From contig CAZQAE010000090.1 of assembly GCA_964591275.1 (NCBI GenBank), positions 1 through 18,713 of the forward strand: a DNA stretch of 18,713 nt, read 5' to 3'. Made by a program: the position numbers and the translations under genes. How positions within the stretch are numbered: position 1 is the stretch's first letter; the number at the start of each line of letters is the position of its first letter. A model generated the notes under the pieces. The model ran no database searches. It was given only the letters and a program-made list of their open reading frames with translations, and was not told the origin of the DNA. This stretch comes from G963674685 sp964591275. Its GTDB lineage: Bacteria; Lernaellota; Lernaellaia; JACKCT01. Below are positions 1-8,199 of the stretch, piece after piece.

Positions 1-271
1 GCCGGGCGATAACCCAGATCCAGATCAGCTGGGAAAGGAATACCGCATTGCTAATCAAGGCTCCAAGCTTATAGGTGCGCCTGATCGGCGCAGAGAAAAC
101 ATCCCAATTTTTCCTCGGTTCATACTCGGCGTTAAAGGCCAGCGGTATGATGCATTCAACGCCTGCATCCGCCAGGTGCTCAAGCAATTTTAGGTGATAT
201 ATGCCGCCGCCATAAATATTTTCCGAGGACAAGGACATCTGCGGAGAACAAATCCGATGTTTCTCTTCCAT
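1..271 (-). CDS. GT4-type glycosyltransferase, N-terminal part (cut by window edge)
   Basis: This is an open frame of 90 codons from an ATG at 271 running off the window, so only the N-terminus is seen. The visible protein has a Gly-rich turn followed by a helix, GGGIYHLKLLEHLADAGVE at about residues 21-39. This is the usual start of a GT-B fold glycosyltransferase of the GT4-like group, where a glycine loop follows the first strand and precedes helix 1. A GGTGA ribosome-binding site lies about 7 bases before the ATG and overlaps the stop codon of the preceding glycosyltransferase gene, leaving a 5-base gap, so the two are almost certainly translated from one message. An internal ATG at residue 12 is a less likely start because it would remove the first strand. 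Donor and acceptor sugars cannot be told. Its likely role is to extend the repeat unit of the exopolysaccharide made by this operon. Confidence 0.75.
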   Translation of the reverse strand, partial: MEEKHRICSPQMSLSSENIYGGGIYHLKLLEHLADAGVECIIPLAFNAEYEPRKNWDVFSAPIRRTYKLGALISNAVFLSQLIWIWVIAR

Positions 272-276
272 TTTTT

Positions 277-1587
277 TCACCGCATTTCATCCATCGATTG
301 CAAATAGAAATTCTCCATCTGCTGGAGAATGGAATTGGAGTCGAATATCTCCAGGGCACGTTTTTTCGCGGACTGCTTCATCCGGCGTTTATCCCCCTCG
401 CTGCTATTGAGCATCTCCAAAATCGCCGTGGCCAGCGCGTGAGGATCGTTTCTTGGCGCCAATCGCCCGTTATAGCCGTCAACGATAACCTCCGCACTGC
501 CTCCCGCATCCGTCGCCACAATGGGCGTCCCGAGAAGGGATGCTTCAATCAAAACGCGCGACAGGGGTTCCGGCCAGCGCGAAGGCAAAACGACCATCTC
601 GGCTTTTTGAAACACTTCGCTCAGGGCCGATGGAGAAAGCGTCCCCAAAAACATCATTTTCTCCGAATGCACCTGCGCCTCACGGCGTCCCGCCACCAGA
701 CAGTGAATATCCGGTCGCGACAGGCCGACGATTTTCATGGCCTCTGACAAAACTTTTGCCCCTTTGCCGATGGAATACCGTCCTGCGAAAGCGATATAGG
801 GTTTTGCACAATATTCCTTCGCACGGTCCGGCGGATTCAATTTGTCGCCCTGCTCCAGAGGCGCCGGCAGGTTGTAAATGACCTGGGAATTTTTCGGAGC
901 CAGCTCAGCGCCGCGGTAGATTTCCAATATTCGATGCGACACAAAAACCGCGCCCGTCATCGACGCAAGCGCCCGACCGGCCTCGCGACTGTTTCGCCAC
1001 TCCAGCATACGCCGCAGATCGTGTTTTTGTTTCTTGAAATATTTCAGGTCCAGTTCATAGTCTTCAAGATATTCTTGGCAACAACTTCGAAAATCCGCAT
1101 ACGAACAGCCAGCGGGCGCTTCGTCGTTGGAATGAAGGCAAATGGACACCGGGCATAAAGCCCTGTAATCGCGAACGGTGGCGACGCATGGAAGGCGACT
1201 GGAACGACTCGCGTTCAGCGCGGGTTCATAGGAATCGTAACCTTGCGCGTGCACGACATCGGGCCCAAAAGCCCTGATCTCCTTTTTGATCTCTGCGCCG
1301 TATCGGCGATGAAACAGAGGATTGCCAAAGACATAGGACGGGAATACGGCATTGTCGGCCTGCACCTTTCTCGAAACGGCAAAGCGCCTCACGGAAACAC
1401 CGCCCGATTCCGCCAGTCGCCTATCGTATTCCCTCACTTTTTCCTCATCTTCGCCGGCCGGAGCGCAGGTCAGAACGGCGACCGCGTGTCCTCTTTCCCC
1501 CAAGCTCCTGGCAAGATGGAAAAGGCTCCACTCCGCGCCTCCAGGCGCCGAAGGGACAAAATACTCGTTAACAAAGAGTATGCGCAT
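277..1587 (-). CDS. GT4 family glycosyltransferase
   Basis: A 436-residue cytoplasmic GT-B glycosyltransferase. The N-terminus (MRILFVNEYFVPSAPGGAEW) has the strand-loop-glycine pattern of the acceptor domain. The C-terminal donor domain carries AFAGRYSIGKG at about 266-276 and the retaining-enzyme E-x7-E signature at Glu340 and Glu348 inside a WPEPLSRVLIEA segment, followed by GTPIVATDAGGSAEVI. A cysteine cluster sits in the N-terminal half (Cys145, 150, 161, 169, 170), an arrangement met in some GT4 enzymes and possibly metal-binding or structural. The gene starts 26 bases after the preceding stop and ends 5 bases before the next start. It probably adds one sugar to the lipid-linked repeat unit of the polysaccharide handled by the Wzc/Wzy-type genes of this operon. 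The fold call is secure, but the sugar specificity is unknown. Confidence 0.9.
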   Translation of the reverse strand: MRILFVNEYFVPSAPGGAEWSLFHLARSLGERGHAVAVLTCAPAGEDEEKVREYDRRLAESGGVSVRRFAVSRKVQADNAVFPSYVFGNPLFHRRYGAEIKKEIRAFGPDVVHAQGYDSYEPALNASRSSRLPCVATVRDYRALCPVSICLHSNDEAPAGCSYADFRSCCQEYLEDYELDLKYFKKQKHDLRRMLEWRNSREAGRALASMTGAVFVSHRILEIYRGAELAPKNSQVIYNLPAPLEQGDKLNPPDRAKEYCAKPYIAFAGRYSIGKGAKVLSEAMKIVGLSRPDIHCLVAGRREAQVHSEKMMFLGTLSPSALSEVFQKAEMVVLPSRWPEPLSRVLIEASLLGTPIVATDAGGSAEVIVDGYNGRLAPRNDPHALATAILEMLNSSEGDKRRMKQSAKKRALEIFDSNSILQQMENFYLQSMDEMR

Positions 1588-1613
1588 TGCTCCAGAGGTC
1601 CAGGAGTCAGATC

Positions 1614-3281
1614 CTAGTCGTTGTTATTAGATACGGGACGCAGAACCAGTCGAAAACCCGTGCTGTCAGCGGGCCTGTTTTTCACGGCACGCCGCTTGCT
1701 CTGATTCAAACGACTGTACAACGAAAGTGAAATGCTGCCCAGAAAATCAATAATCCCGTAAAATGGAGAATCCAGAGTGATTGGAGAAAGACTTTGGATT
1801 TTAAACCCGCTCCGCAGGCACTCTTTTTCCAGTTCTTCGGACCGATACTCGACAACGTGCGTCGGATCGCTGAAAGTCGGCAGCCCGGCAAGCCTTTTCA
1901 TGGCCTTAAAACTCGTTTGTGAGTTGGGCGCGGATAAAAGAAGCACGCCATCGGGTTTAAGAACCCGCTTTATCTGATCCAGAAATTCCTTTCGATTCTC
2001 CAGATGCTCGATAATGTCGAAAGCGATAACCGCGTCAAAAACACTGTCGTGAAAAGGCAGAGTTCGCTGCGCGTCTCCCAAGAGGAATTGGACATTACGG
2101 CGTCTTTCCCATTTCGAGTTGAAATCGGCGACATACACCGCCTGCTTGTCGATATCCATACCGATGACTGATTCGACGAATTTCGAGGCGAAGATGGTAT
2201 GCATCCCCTGATTGCAGCCGAGATCCAGCACCGTATGATTTTTGGCCAGATATTCGCCATACCAGTAATGCGTCCCGTCGTCCTTTAATAAATGTTTAGG
2301 GTGAACGGCGCTGATATGTTTTCGCGTGGCTTTGACAAGAAATGGAGCTATGCCCTGCAAAGAGCGATTCGCCTTTTCAAGAAACATCAAGCCCATTCGC
2401 AACAAAATCTGCCTCGCCGGACCCATCCGGGAATTTCTCGGAAGCAAGCGGGAACCGCAATAGCGACCGAAATTTATAGCTGTTCGGCGAATTGGCGCAT
2501 AAAAAGTCCACTTCATCCTTTGTCGCCGCCGAATCGCCGTAACAAGGTCATAAACCGTTCCGGCGCTCGCATCCCAAAAAAGACGCGAAACGCCGTAGCG
2601 ATTTCCATCGTATCCCAGCACCGTCCGGGCATTAGATTCGTTGTAAAAACGATCAAATAATTGGCGAGGCGATTCGTTGTGGCTATGAAAAACAACGGCT
2701 GTTGGCTCATAAACGATGCGGCGGCCCCGGCGCAGCATTTCATAGGACCAGTGCAAATCTTCCGAGTAATTCAATTGCTCATCAAAGGGATTCTTTTCCC
2801 AGTCAATGCGGCGCAGCGCCGCGTTGGCGTTGGAAAATGTGATGCGGCTATCGCGGCTAAGATAAAGTTTTTGCGTTCCATAGATTCTTTTCAATCCCCT
2901 GGCATCGAAGGGATTGCAGTCTTCTTTCGGAATCTGTTTGCCGACGACGCCGCATACATGGTCATCTTCAAAAGGGCTAAGAATATTTTTCAACCAATGA
3001 CGATCCAGAGGCAATGCATGCGCCGACAACGCAACGCAGAACGTTGACTCTACGGCGCTGAAGCCGAGGTTTAAGGCCTTGCCATACGAGAAGTCTTTTG
3101 CGTCAATACGGATGAGTTTAACGGGGAATTTTGAAACGATGTCCAGTGTTTCATCTGTGCTTCCGGAATCGACGACGACCACCTCGAAGCTAATATCCCG
3201 TTGCCGAAACACTTGTTCGAGAACTTCTTGTATATAAGGCGCTTCGTTTTTCGTGCGTATCGTCACGCAGACATCATTCAT
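1614..3281 (-). CDS. Fusion protein: GT2 glycosyltransferase plus SAM-dependent methyltransferase
   Basis: A 555-residue two-domain protein. Residues 1 to about 230 are a GT-A family 2 glycosyltransferase: VTIRTKNEAPYI at 6-17, DSGSTDETL at 38-46, and an SED acid motif at 173-175 before a Trp/Arg-rich helix. Where many GT2 enzymes show a DxD-type metal motif, this one reads LSAHALP (85-91), as seen in part of the rhamnosyltransferase-like GT2 group. After a basic linker (about 245-325), residues 345-500 form a class I methyltransferase with motif I VLDLGCNQG (351-359), an acidic strand end GMDID (374-378), FDIIEHLEN (421-429) and LKPDGVLLLSAPN. The start codon overlaps the stop of the preceding gene by 4 bases (ATGA), so translation is coupled. 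It likely adds a sugar and methylates it, or caps a chain; which sugar or hydroxyl is unknown. Confidence 0.88.
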   Translation of the reverse strand: MNDVCVTIRTKNEAPYIQEVLEQVFRQRDISFEVVVVDSGSTDETLDIVSKFPVKLIRIDAKDFSYGKALNLGFSAVESTFCVALSAHALPLDRHWLKNILSPFEDDHVCGVVGKQIPKEDCNPFDARGLKRIYGTQKLYLSRDSRITFSNANAALRRIDWEKNPFDEQLNYSEDLHWSYEMLRRGRRIVYEPTAVVFHSHNESPRQLFDRFYNESNARTVLGYDGNRYGVSRLFWDASAGTVYDLVTAIRRRQRMKWTFYAPIRRTAINFGRYCGSRLLPRNSRMGPARQILLRMGLMFLEKANRSLQGIAPFLVKATRKHISAVHPKHLLKDDGTHYWYGEYLAKNHTVLDLGCNQGMHTIFASKFVESVIGMDIDKQAVYVADFNSKWERRRNVQFLLGDAQRTLPFHDSVFDAVIAFDIIEHLENRKEFLDQIKRVLKPDGVLLLSAPNSQTSFKAMKRLAGLPTFSDPTHVVEYRSEELEKECLRSGFKIQSLSPITLDSPFYGIIDFLGSISLSLYSRLNQSKRRAVKNRPADSTGFRLVLRPVSNNND

Positions 3282-4645
3282 TCCAGTAATTCCTCGGGAG
3301 GATCAGGTTCAAGAAGGCTCAAAGACACGCCCGTCAGTCTCACGGTTCCCTTTCCGCTGTTCGTTTCACCATCCTCCGCATGGCGGCGCAGTCGTATTCG
3401 CAAAAGAGGAAGCGTTTCAGGAACAGTGAAATTCACACTGAGCCAAGCGAAATGATTTCGGCAATCTTTTTCACTCTGATTCAGAGAATGGGACGTGACA
3501 ACGCAATAGTCGCCTGCGGAAAATAAGCCCGGTGACATCGGATGAATCGCTTCAATTCCAATACGCGTCCCTTCCCGAAAACCTGTGCCCATCACTTTTG
3601 CCTTCAATTGATAACGCGCTCCCGGCTTGAGAGGAACATCCTGGTGTACATGAAAATAATTTGCAGGGCCATCGTTCATGGTTAGATCCAGAAAGCTCAG
3701 AGAATTTTCCTTTTTGACTAGGGCGCTGACTCCAGAGACTTTTTGAATCATCCAGCCATGAAACATTTCGCCAATCTTGTTTTGGAAAGAACCGTTTGAA
3801 ACGAGTTGGCTTTCTTCCGGCGCCAATGGCAATCCCGCAAGTCTGCGATAGTTTAGCCAAGCGTCATTGGCTTCAGCGAAACGCCATCGACCCAGCAGAT
3901 ACAAATACAGTTGTTGTTGCAATTTCCAGTCTCGCGCCGCCAAAGTTTTCAAAGCGTCCAGGCCTGCGGATGAAAAGTACAACAGTTCAGCAACATCATG
4001 GAAATACTCCATGCGCTGGTCAACGGCGTGCTGAAAGAAAATTAAGGCTTCATCCATTCGGCCATCATAAAACGCCAATCGCCCCGCCGTAAAAAATCGA
4101 CTCGGCTGCCACGGGTCCAGTTCCAGTGCATTTTTCATCTGCGCGTAGGCTTCGTTTATGAGATCGGGTGACGCCGTATGCCCGATTTCCTTTGACCAAT
4201 TCAGCCTGGCAACGGAACCCCAGAACATGGCATGAGAATCCAAACGATTGGCCTTCACGCTTTGCTGAAAAGCTTTTGCGGCTAGATCGAGCAATGTCGC
4301 CCGCCTCGTTGCGCCGCTTGCGTCGCCGTCGCCGTTTTCCGGTTTACCCGTCAGTTGGGCAATGATGCTTTGCTTCAATCCTTCATTCTCATGATCCGCG
4401 TAATGCATGGCGAATCGCGCGTATTCTCGCCAGGCCGAATCACTTTCGGGCATAAACCGAACGCTCATCGCCAGGAGATTGGAGCGATTCGTCGCTTCAT
4501 CGACATTGTCGACAGTAAATGCGCTTCGTGCATCCGCTCGATATGCCGACAAAGCAAAAGACCCTGCCGTCCAAAAAACAGCTTTTCTCGATATCAACAA
4601 AGCGCCCAGAATCAGAATCCCGATCAATAATCCGCGGCGCAGCAT
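3278..4645 (-). CDS. Membrane-anchored TPR protein with C-terminal jelly-roll (carbohydrate-binding-like) domain
   Basis: 455 residues. Residues 5-25 are a hydrophobic anchor (LLIGILILGALLISR), so the rest is probably periplasmic. Residues about 50-275 are helical and TPR-like, with repeating patterns such as AYAQMKNALELDP and ALIFFQHAVD. Residues 281-446 look like a beta-sandwich of the galactose-binding/CBM type: it opens with LVSNGSF, followed by a Trp, then YFHVHQDVPLKPGARYQLKAKV, and closes with strand-rich sequence. Proteins with this TPR plus beta-sandwich layout occur beside Wzy-like polymerase genes in exopolysaccharide loci, but I know of no defined function. The start lies 2 bases after the polymerase stop, and the end overlaps the GT2-methyltransferase gene by 4 bases. 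A role in guiding or measuring the nascent polymer, as a partner of the polymerase, is inference only. Confidence 0.75.
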   Translation of the reverse strand: MLRRGLLIGILILGALLISRKAVFWTAGSFALSAYRADARSAFTVDNVDEATNRSNLLAMSVRFMPESDSAWREYARFAMHYADHENEGLKQSIIAQLTGKPENGDGDASGATRRATLLDLAAKAFQQSVKANRLDSHAMFWGSVARLNWSKEIGHTASPDLINEAYAQMKNALELDPWQPSRFFTAGRLAFYDGRMDEALIFFQHAVDQRMEYFHDVAELLYFSSAGLDALKTLAARDWKLQQQLYLYLLGRWRFAEANDAWLNYRRLAGLPLAPEESQLVSNGSFQNKIGEMFHGWMIQKVSGVSALVKKENSLSFLDLTMNDGPANYFHVHQDVPLKPGARYQLKAKVMGTGFREGTRIGIEAIHPMSPGLFSAGDYCVVTSHSLNQSEKDCRNHFAWLSVNFTVPETLPLLRIRLRRHAEDGETNSGKGTVRLTGVSLSLLEPDPPEELLE

Positions 4646-4647
4646 GG

Positions 4648-5976
4648 TTAATCCCCGAAGCGTCGCATGGCCGCGACTTGCGCGATGGCCAGCAAGGCAA
4701 AAAAGGTCGTCAAATTGGCAGGTATTTGAAAATTAAAATCAACCAAACCGTGAAAAATCAGCGCCAAAACACCCGTCATGGACGCCCAGGAAAATGCCAG
4801 GGCAAAATGACTTTTTCTACTCCGCCGGCGCTTTAGCGAAACCGCTAATGAAGAAATGATCGCTCCGATGAAAAATATCAGACCGAATACTCCCGTCTCG
4901 GCGCAAATTTCCAGATAGTCATTGTGCGCGTGGTCATAGAATACTTTAATATCTGCCGACCTGAAACAATAAAACAAATCGCCAAAAAGCCCGGCGCCAT
5001 GTCCGAAAATCGGGGCCGCCAGCCACATTCGCCATGCCGTCGCATATGCTCCAGGTCTGCCGCCGGCTGCGTCAAGATCGCCGATCAAGGAGAAGTAGCG
5101 ATGACTGACCGGACTGATCCCAAGCCAAAGGCTGAAAAGGATTGCCGCACCAACGACGCAGGCAAATATGATGATCAGCGACTTGTTGGATTTTGACGGC
5201 GCAAAAATGAAAATCCCAAGGATAAGTGCGCCGGCCAACATGATCGGCGCGGCCCTAGAGGCGCTGGCCCAAATGGCAGTCAGGCCAAGGACCAGGATGA
5301 ATCCGGCAATCGCCAACTTTGAAGCGGAGCCTTGCCTCCAGCGTGTTTTCGGTCCGCGGCTTAGGCGGTGTGACCATGTATTAAGAAAAACCCCCATGCA
5401 CAGCGACAGACTCATCATCAGGTACGCAGCATAGTGATTTCTATTGATAAAAGTCCCTGTCGCAACGTCCTTGTATGCGCGTTTGGAAAATAGAAAAATA
5501 TGTTGATGCCCGCTGATCTGTTCAATCAATCCATATAATGCTTGAAAAACGCCAACGATCACAATGCAAAAAATGATCACGTTCAAACGAGCTTTACTTT
5601 GCACAGCCGTCGTTATGGCGAAAAACACAGCAAACGCCGTCATGTATGTAAAAAGTGCAATCCATCCCTTTTGCGGCGCCGGATGCCTACCGATGCCGGG
5701 CAACTGTTGAAACAGTAAGAGCAATAGAAAAAGGGCCATAAAAACAAGCGCCCATTGTGTGCCTGACGAGCTTTGCGAATTTGTCTTTTCCTCATTCAAT
5801 CGCCCGATTTTCAGAAGGCGGATTGTTGTAAAAACCATGAGGGCGGCACCGGCGATAAAAGAAGGAGCACGCCATTGCAGTGCGACTCCGCCGAATGCCA
5901 AAGGCAGGTAGACCAGCAGGAATATCACTAGAACATCAATCAGTTTGTCGATTCTTAGGGTATCCGAATTGTCCAT
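4648..5976 (-). CDS. O-antigen ligase/polymerase superfamily membrane protein (Wzy-like)
   Basis: A 442-residue integral membrane protein with about 11 hydrophobic segments, starting at residues 12-31 and ending near 440. The superfamily marks are present: GTFINRNHYAAYLM at about 173-186, ASASRAAPIMLAGA near 241, a periplasmic loop carrying a glycine/arginine motif (GGRPGAYATAWRMWLAAPIFGHGAGLF), then the diagnostic HAHNDYLEICAETG at 349-362 and FHGLVDFNFQIPAN at 409-422. These fit the Wzy_C/O-antigen ligase family, which joins lipid-linked oligosaccharides in the periplasm. Polymerase and ligase cannot be separated by sequence alone. The position directly after a Wzc-type co-polymerase and the lack of lipid A core genes favour a Wzy-type exopolysaccharide polymerase. 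It starts 12 bases after the Wzc-type stop. Confidence 0.88.
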   Translation of the reverse strand: MDNSDTLRIDKLIDVLVIFLLVYLPLAFGGVALQWRAPSFIAGAALMVFTTIRLLKIGRLNEEKTNSQSSSGTQWALVFMALFLLLLLFQQLPGIGRHPAPQKGWIALFTYMTAFAVFFAITTAVQSKARLNVIIFCIVIVGVFQALYGLIEQISGHQHIFLFSKRAYKDVATGTFINRNHYAAYLMMSLSLCMGVFLNTWSHRLSRGPKTRWRQGSASKLAIAGFILVLGLTAIWASASRAAPIMLAGALILGIFIFAPSKSNKSLIIIFACVVGAAILFSLWLGISPVSHRYFSLIGDLDAAGGRPGAYATAWRMWLAAPIFGHGAGLFGDLFYCFRSADIKVFYDHAHNDYLEICAETGVFGLIFFIGAIISSLAVSLKRRRSRKSHFALAFSWASMTGVLALIFHGLVDFNFQIPANLTTFFALLAIAQVAAMRRFGD

Positions 5977-5988
5977 CGATAATACTTT

Positions 5989-8169
5989 TTAAATTTCTTT
6001 TACGTTATCGTTCAATTCGTCCTTTTTTCCGCGAGGCCCCGAATCACCGCAATTATCTTCTCCCCGATAATAATGATACTGATAATAATACCGATAACCG
6101 TCGTTGGCAATGTTAAAATCGTTCAGAATAGTGCCCATCACGTTCGAGCCGACATCCTCAATCTGTTTTATGGCGTGCCCGAGAATGTCGGTCGTTGTTC
6201 TTCCGGCTTTAACAATCACAATCACGCCGTCAACCGATCTGGACATAACCGTCGCATCCGTCACGGCGACGATCGGCGGGGAATCGAAAATGACGAGATC
6301 GTATTGCCGTTGCAATTCGTCGATCACTTCGAGCATCCTTTCGCTGCCAAGCAGTTCCGAAGGGTTCGGCGGTATGGGGCCGGAGGGCAGCAGATCCAAC
6401 CCCGGAACCAGCGTCGAGACCATCACATCACTTAGGGCCAACGTGCCGACAACAAGGTTCGTCAACCCACGCTCACGCTCCACATTGAAAGCGGAATGAA
6501 GGCGTGGTCGGCGTAAATCCGAATCTACAAGGCAAACTCTGCGCCCGCCTTGCGCGAAGACAATGCCAAGGTTAATAACCGAAGTCGACTTGCCTTCCTG
6601 AGGTCCGGCGCTGGTGACCAGAAGCTTCTTGATTTCCTTTCCCGGTGAACTGTAAAGGATGTTCGTCCTGATTGAGCGACACGATTCTGTAATGCTCGAT
6701 TTTGGATGATGATGCGTAAACAGATCTTTGGGTTCGTTTTCCGTCTCGCCGTCGAAATTCGGCACAATTCCCAGAAAGGGCGCATCCGTTATCTGATCAA
6801 TATCCTCTTTCGTCCTGATGGTGTTATCGAGATACTCCAGCAAAAAGGCGAGACCCAATCCGCCGATAAGGCCCAGCAACGCGCCCAGCATGACATTGAT
6901 TCTTCGCTTCGGCCTGATGTGATACTTGGGGACTCGTGCTTTTTCGAGAATGATGATGTTGTTGGCCGTCGAATTCTCGGTAATTTCCGTTTCTTTGGTC
7001 CGCTTCTGCAACTCCTTCCACAGTATGTTCAGTGCGTCTGCTTCACGCTTGAGGACTTTATAATCCGTTTCTTTCTCACTGACGTCCTGCGCTTTGAGAC
7101 GAGACGATTCCACAGCCTTTGCCATCTCTTTTTCCTGCGCTTTTGCCAGAAGATATTCGGCGCGCAGAGATCCAACAATAATATCGATCTCGTAATCGAT
7201 CTTCGTTTTCAAATAAGCAATCTGTTTCTTTTGCTCCTGGACCTCTGGATGCATTTCCTTTTTCTTAAAAAGCAGTTCCGCCACCTTTTTCTCGGCGGTG
7301 ACGAGGTCGGATTTTAAATCCAGAATCAGTTTGTTGCTGTTGACGGAAGGAATCTTCATCGCTTTGCCACTTTTTCGCAGCAACTCGGCCTGGCTGTACA
7401 GGGTCTCGCTAACCAATCTTTTTCTCCTGGCTTCGGCCAGGGCCTCTGAAAACATAGCAAGATCCTGCAGTGCGATATTGTACTTCTCGTCAAAAGAATA
7501 GATTTGATTTTTCTTCATAAAGCTATGGAGTTTCTCTTCGCTTTTCTGAAGCTTTTTCTTCATCTCCCCGCCTTCGCCGTCAAGCCAGTCCAGCGCTTGC
7601 TCTGATGCATCGGAAAATCGCCCGAGATTCTGCGACTGGAAAACCATGGCAACAGTATTGGCCAGTTCCGCAGCCAGTTGAGGATCCTGGTGTTCAACTC
7701 GGACGGAAACAAGTTGAGAATTTTTGATCGGCTCAACATGTATTTGATCCATCAAAAGACCTTCGGGATCATCCTTTCCCACATAGGGAGCTTTTTCGCG
7801 CAGATGGAGTTTATCCAGGACCTCCGCGGCAACAGGCCGAGACCGGATGATCCTAAATTGCGTCTCGTAATAATCCTTCAGAACGCCATAATTGCTGGAG
7901 CCTAATGCAATGACTTCTTTAAAGCTCACAACATTCGGTGCTTCCGGAAGAATTTGAAGAGTCGTCTGAGCGCTAAAAACCGACGTTTGCAGAACAGAAC
8001 CTAAAGTGACCGTCGCAACAACAATGAAGAAAAATGCCGCAATGGTCCACCGGCGTTTAAAAAGAGTCTTTCCATATTCGCGAATGTCAATTCCGCGACC
8101 GGAGATTTTGACGCTCATCCGCTTTCCCTTCGATGATCGCGCCTGGGGCGAAAAATCATCGTAATCCAT
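5989..8169 (-). CDS. Wzc-type polysaccharide co-polymerase with C-terminal tyrosine autokinase (BY-kinase)
   Basis: 726 residues in the longest reading. There is an N-terminal Wzz-type chain-length domain with a first membrane span at 41-60, a long periplasmic coiled-coil-rich region (about 200-400), a Pro-containing KYHIRPKRR stretch, and a second span at 424-445. The cytoplasmic kinase has Walker A GPQEGKST (522-529), Walker A' VCLVDSDLRRP (545-555) and Walker B VIFDSPP (626-632). The tail holds a Tyr cluster, GYRYYYQYHYY (691-701), the expected autophosphorylation site; cycles of phosphorylation there control polymer length and export in this family. Anchor and kinase are in one chain, as in proteobacterial Wzc. 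The ATG at 8169 has poor ribosome-binding sequence, while an internal ATG at 8118 (residue 18) follows GAAGGGA at good spacing, so the 709-residue form may be the real one. No partner phosphatase gene is in the window. Confidence 0.93.
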   Translation of the reverse strand: MDYDDFSPQARSSKGKRMSVKISGRGIDIREYGKTLFKRRWTIAAFFFIVVATVTLGSVLQTSVFSAQTTLQILPEAPNVVSFKEVIALGSSNYGVLKDYYETQFRIIRSRPVAAEVLDKLHLREKAPYVGKDDPEGLLMDQIHVEPIKNSQLVSVRVEHQDPQLAAELANTVAMVFQSQNLGRFSDASEQALDWLDGEGGEMKKKLQKSEEKLHSFMKKNQIYSFDEKYNIALQDLAMFSEALAEARRKRLVSETLYSQAELLRKSGKAMKIPSVNSNKLILDLKSDLVTAEKKVAELLFKKKEMHPEVQEQKKQIAYLKTKIDYEIDIIVGSLRAEYLLAKAQEKEMAKAVESSRLKAQDVSEKETDYKVLKREADALNILWKELQKRTKETEITENSTANNIIILEKARVPKYHIRPKRRINVMLGALLGLIGGLGLAFLLEYLDNTIRTKEDIDQITDAPFLGIVPNFDGETENEPKDLFTHHHPKSSITESCRSIRTNILYSSPGKEIKKLLVTSAGPQEGKSTSVINLGIVFAQGGRRVCLVDSDLRRPRLHSAFNVERERGLTNLVVGTLALSDVMVSTLVPGLDLLPSGPIPPNPSELLGSERMLEVIDELQRQYDLVIFDSPPIVAVTDATVMSRSVDGVIVIVKAGRTTTDILGHAIKQIEDVGSNVMGTILNDFNIANDGYRYYYQYHYYRGEDNCGDSGPRGKKDELNDNVKEI
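8125..8131 (-). promoter_or_regulatory. Ribosome-binding site favouring the internal start of the Wzc-type gene
   Basis: GAAGGGA on the minus strand lies 6 bases before an ATG at 8118, inside the longest open frame. The upstream ATG at 8169 has only GGAT directly against it. The better-spaced site suggests translation from 8118, which would drop the first 17 residues, a polar segment before the Wzz domain. Confidence 0.5.
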
Positions 8170-8199
8170 CTATCCAGGCGGGGAAATATCCCGCGCATA

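Noticed and set aside
6706..7317. A 203-codon plus-strand open frame opposite the Wzc-type gene
   Set aside because: It is antisense to a strongly supported kinase gene, has no ribosome-binding site worth naming, and its low-complexity Phe/Leu-rich protein is the mirror of coiled-coil codons.
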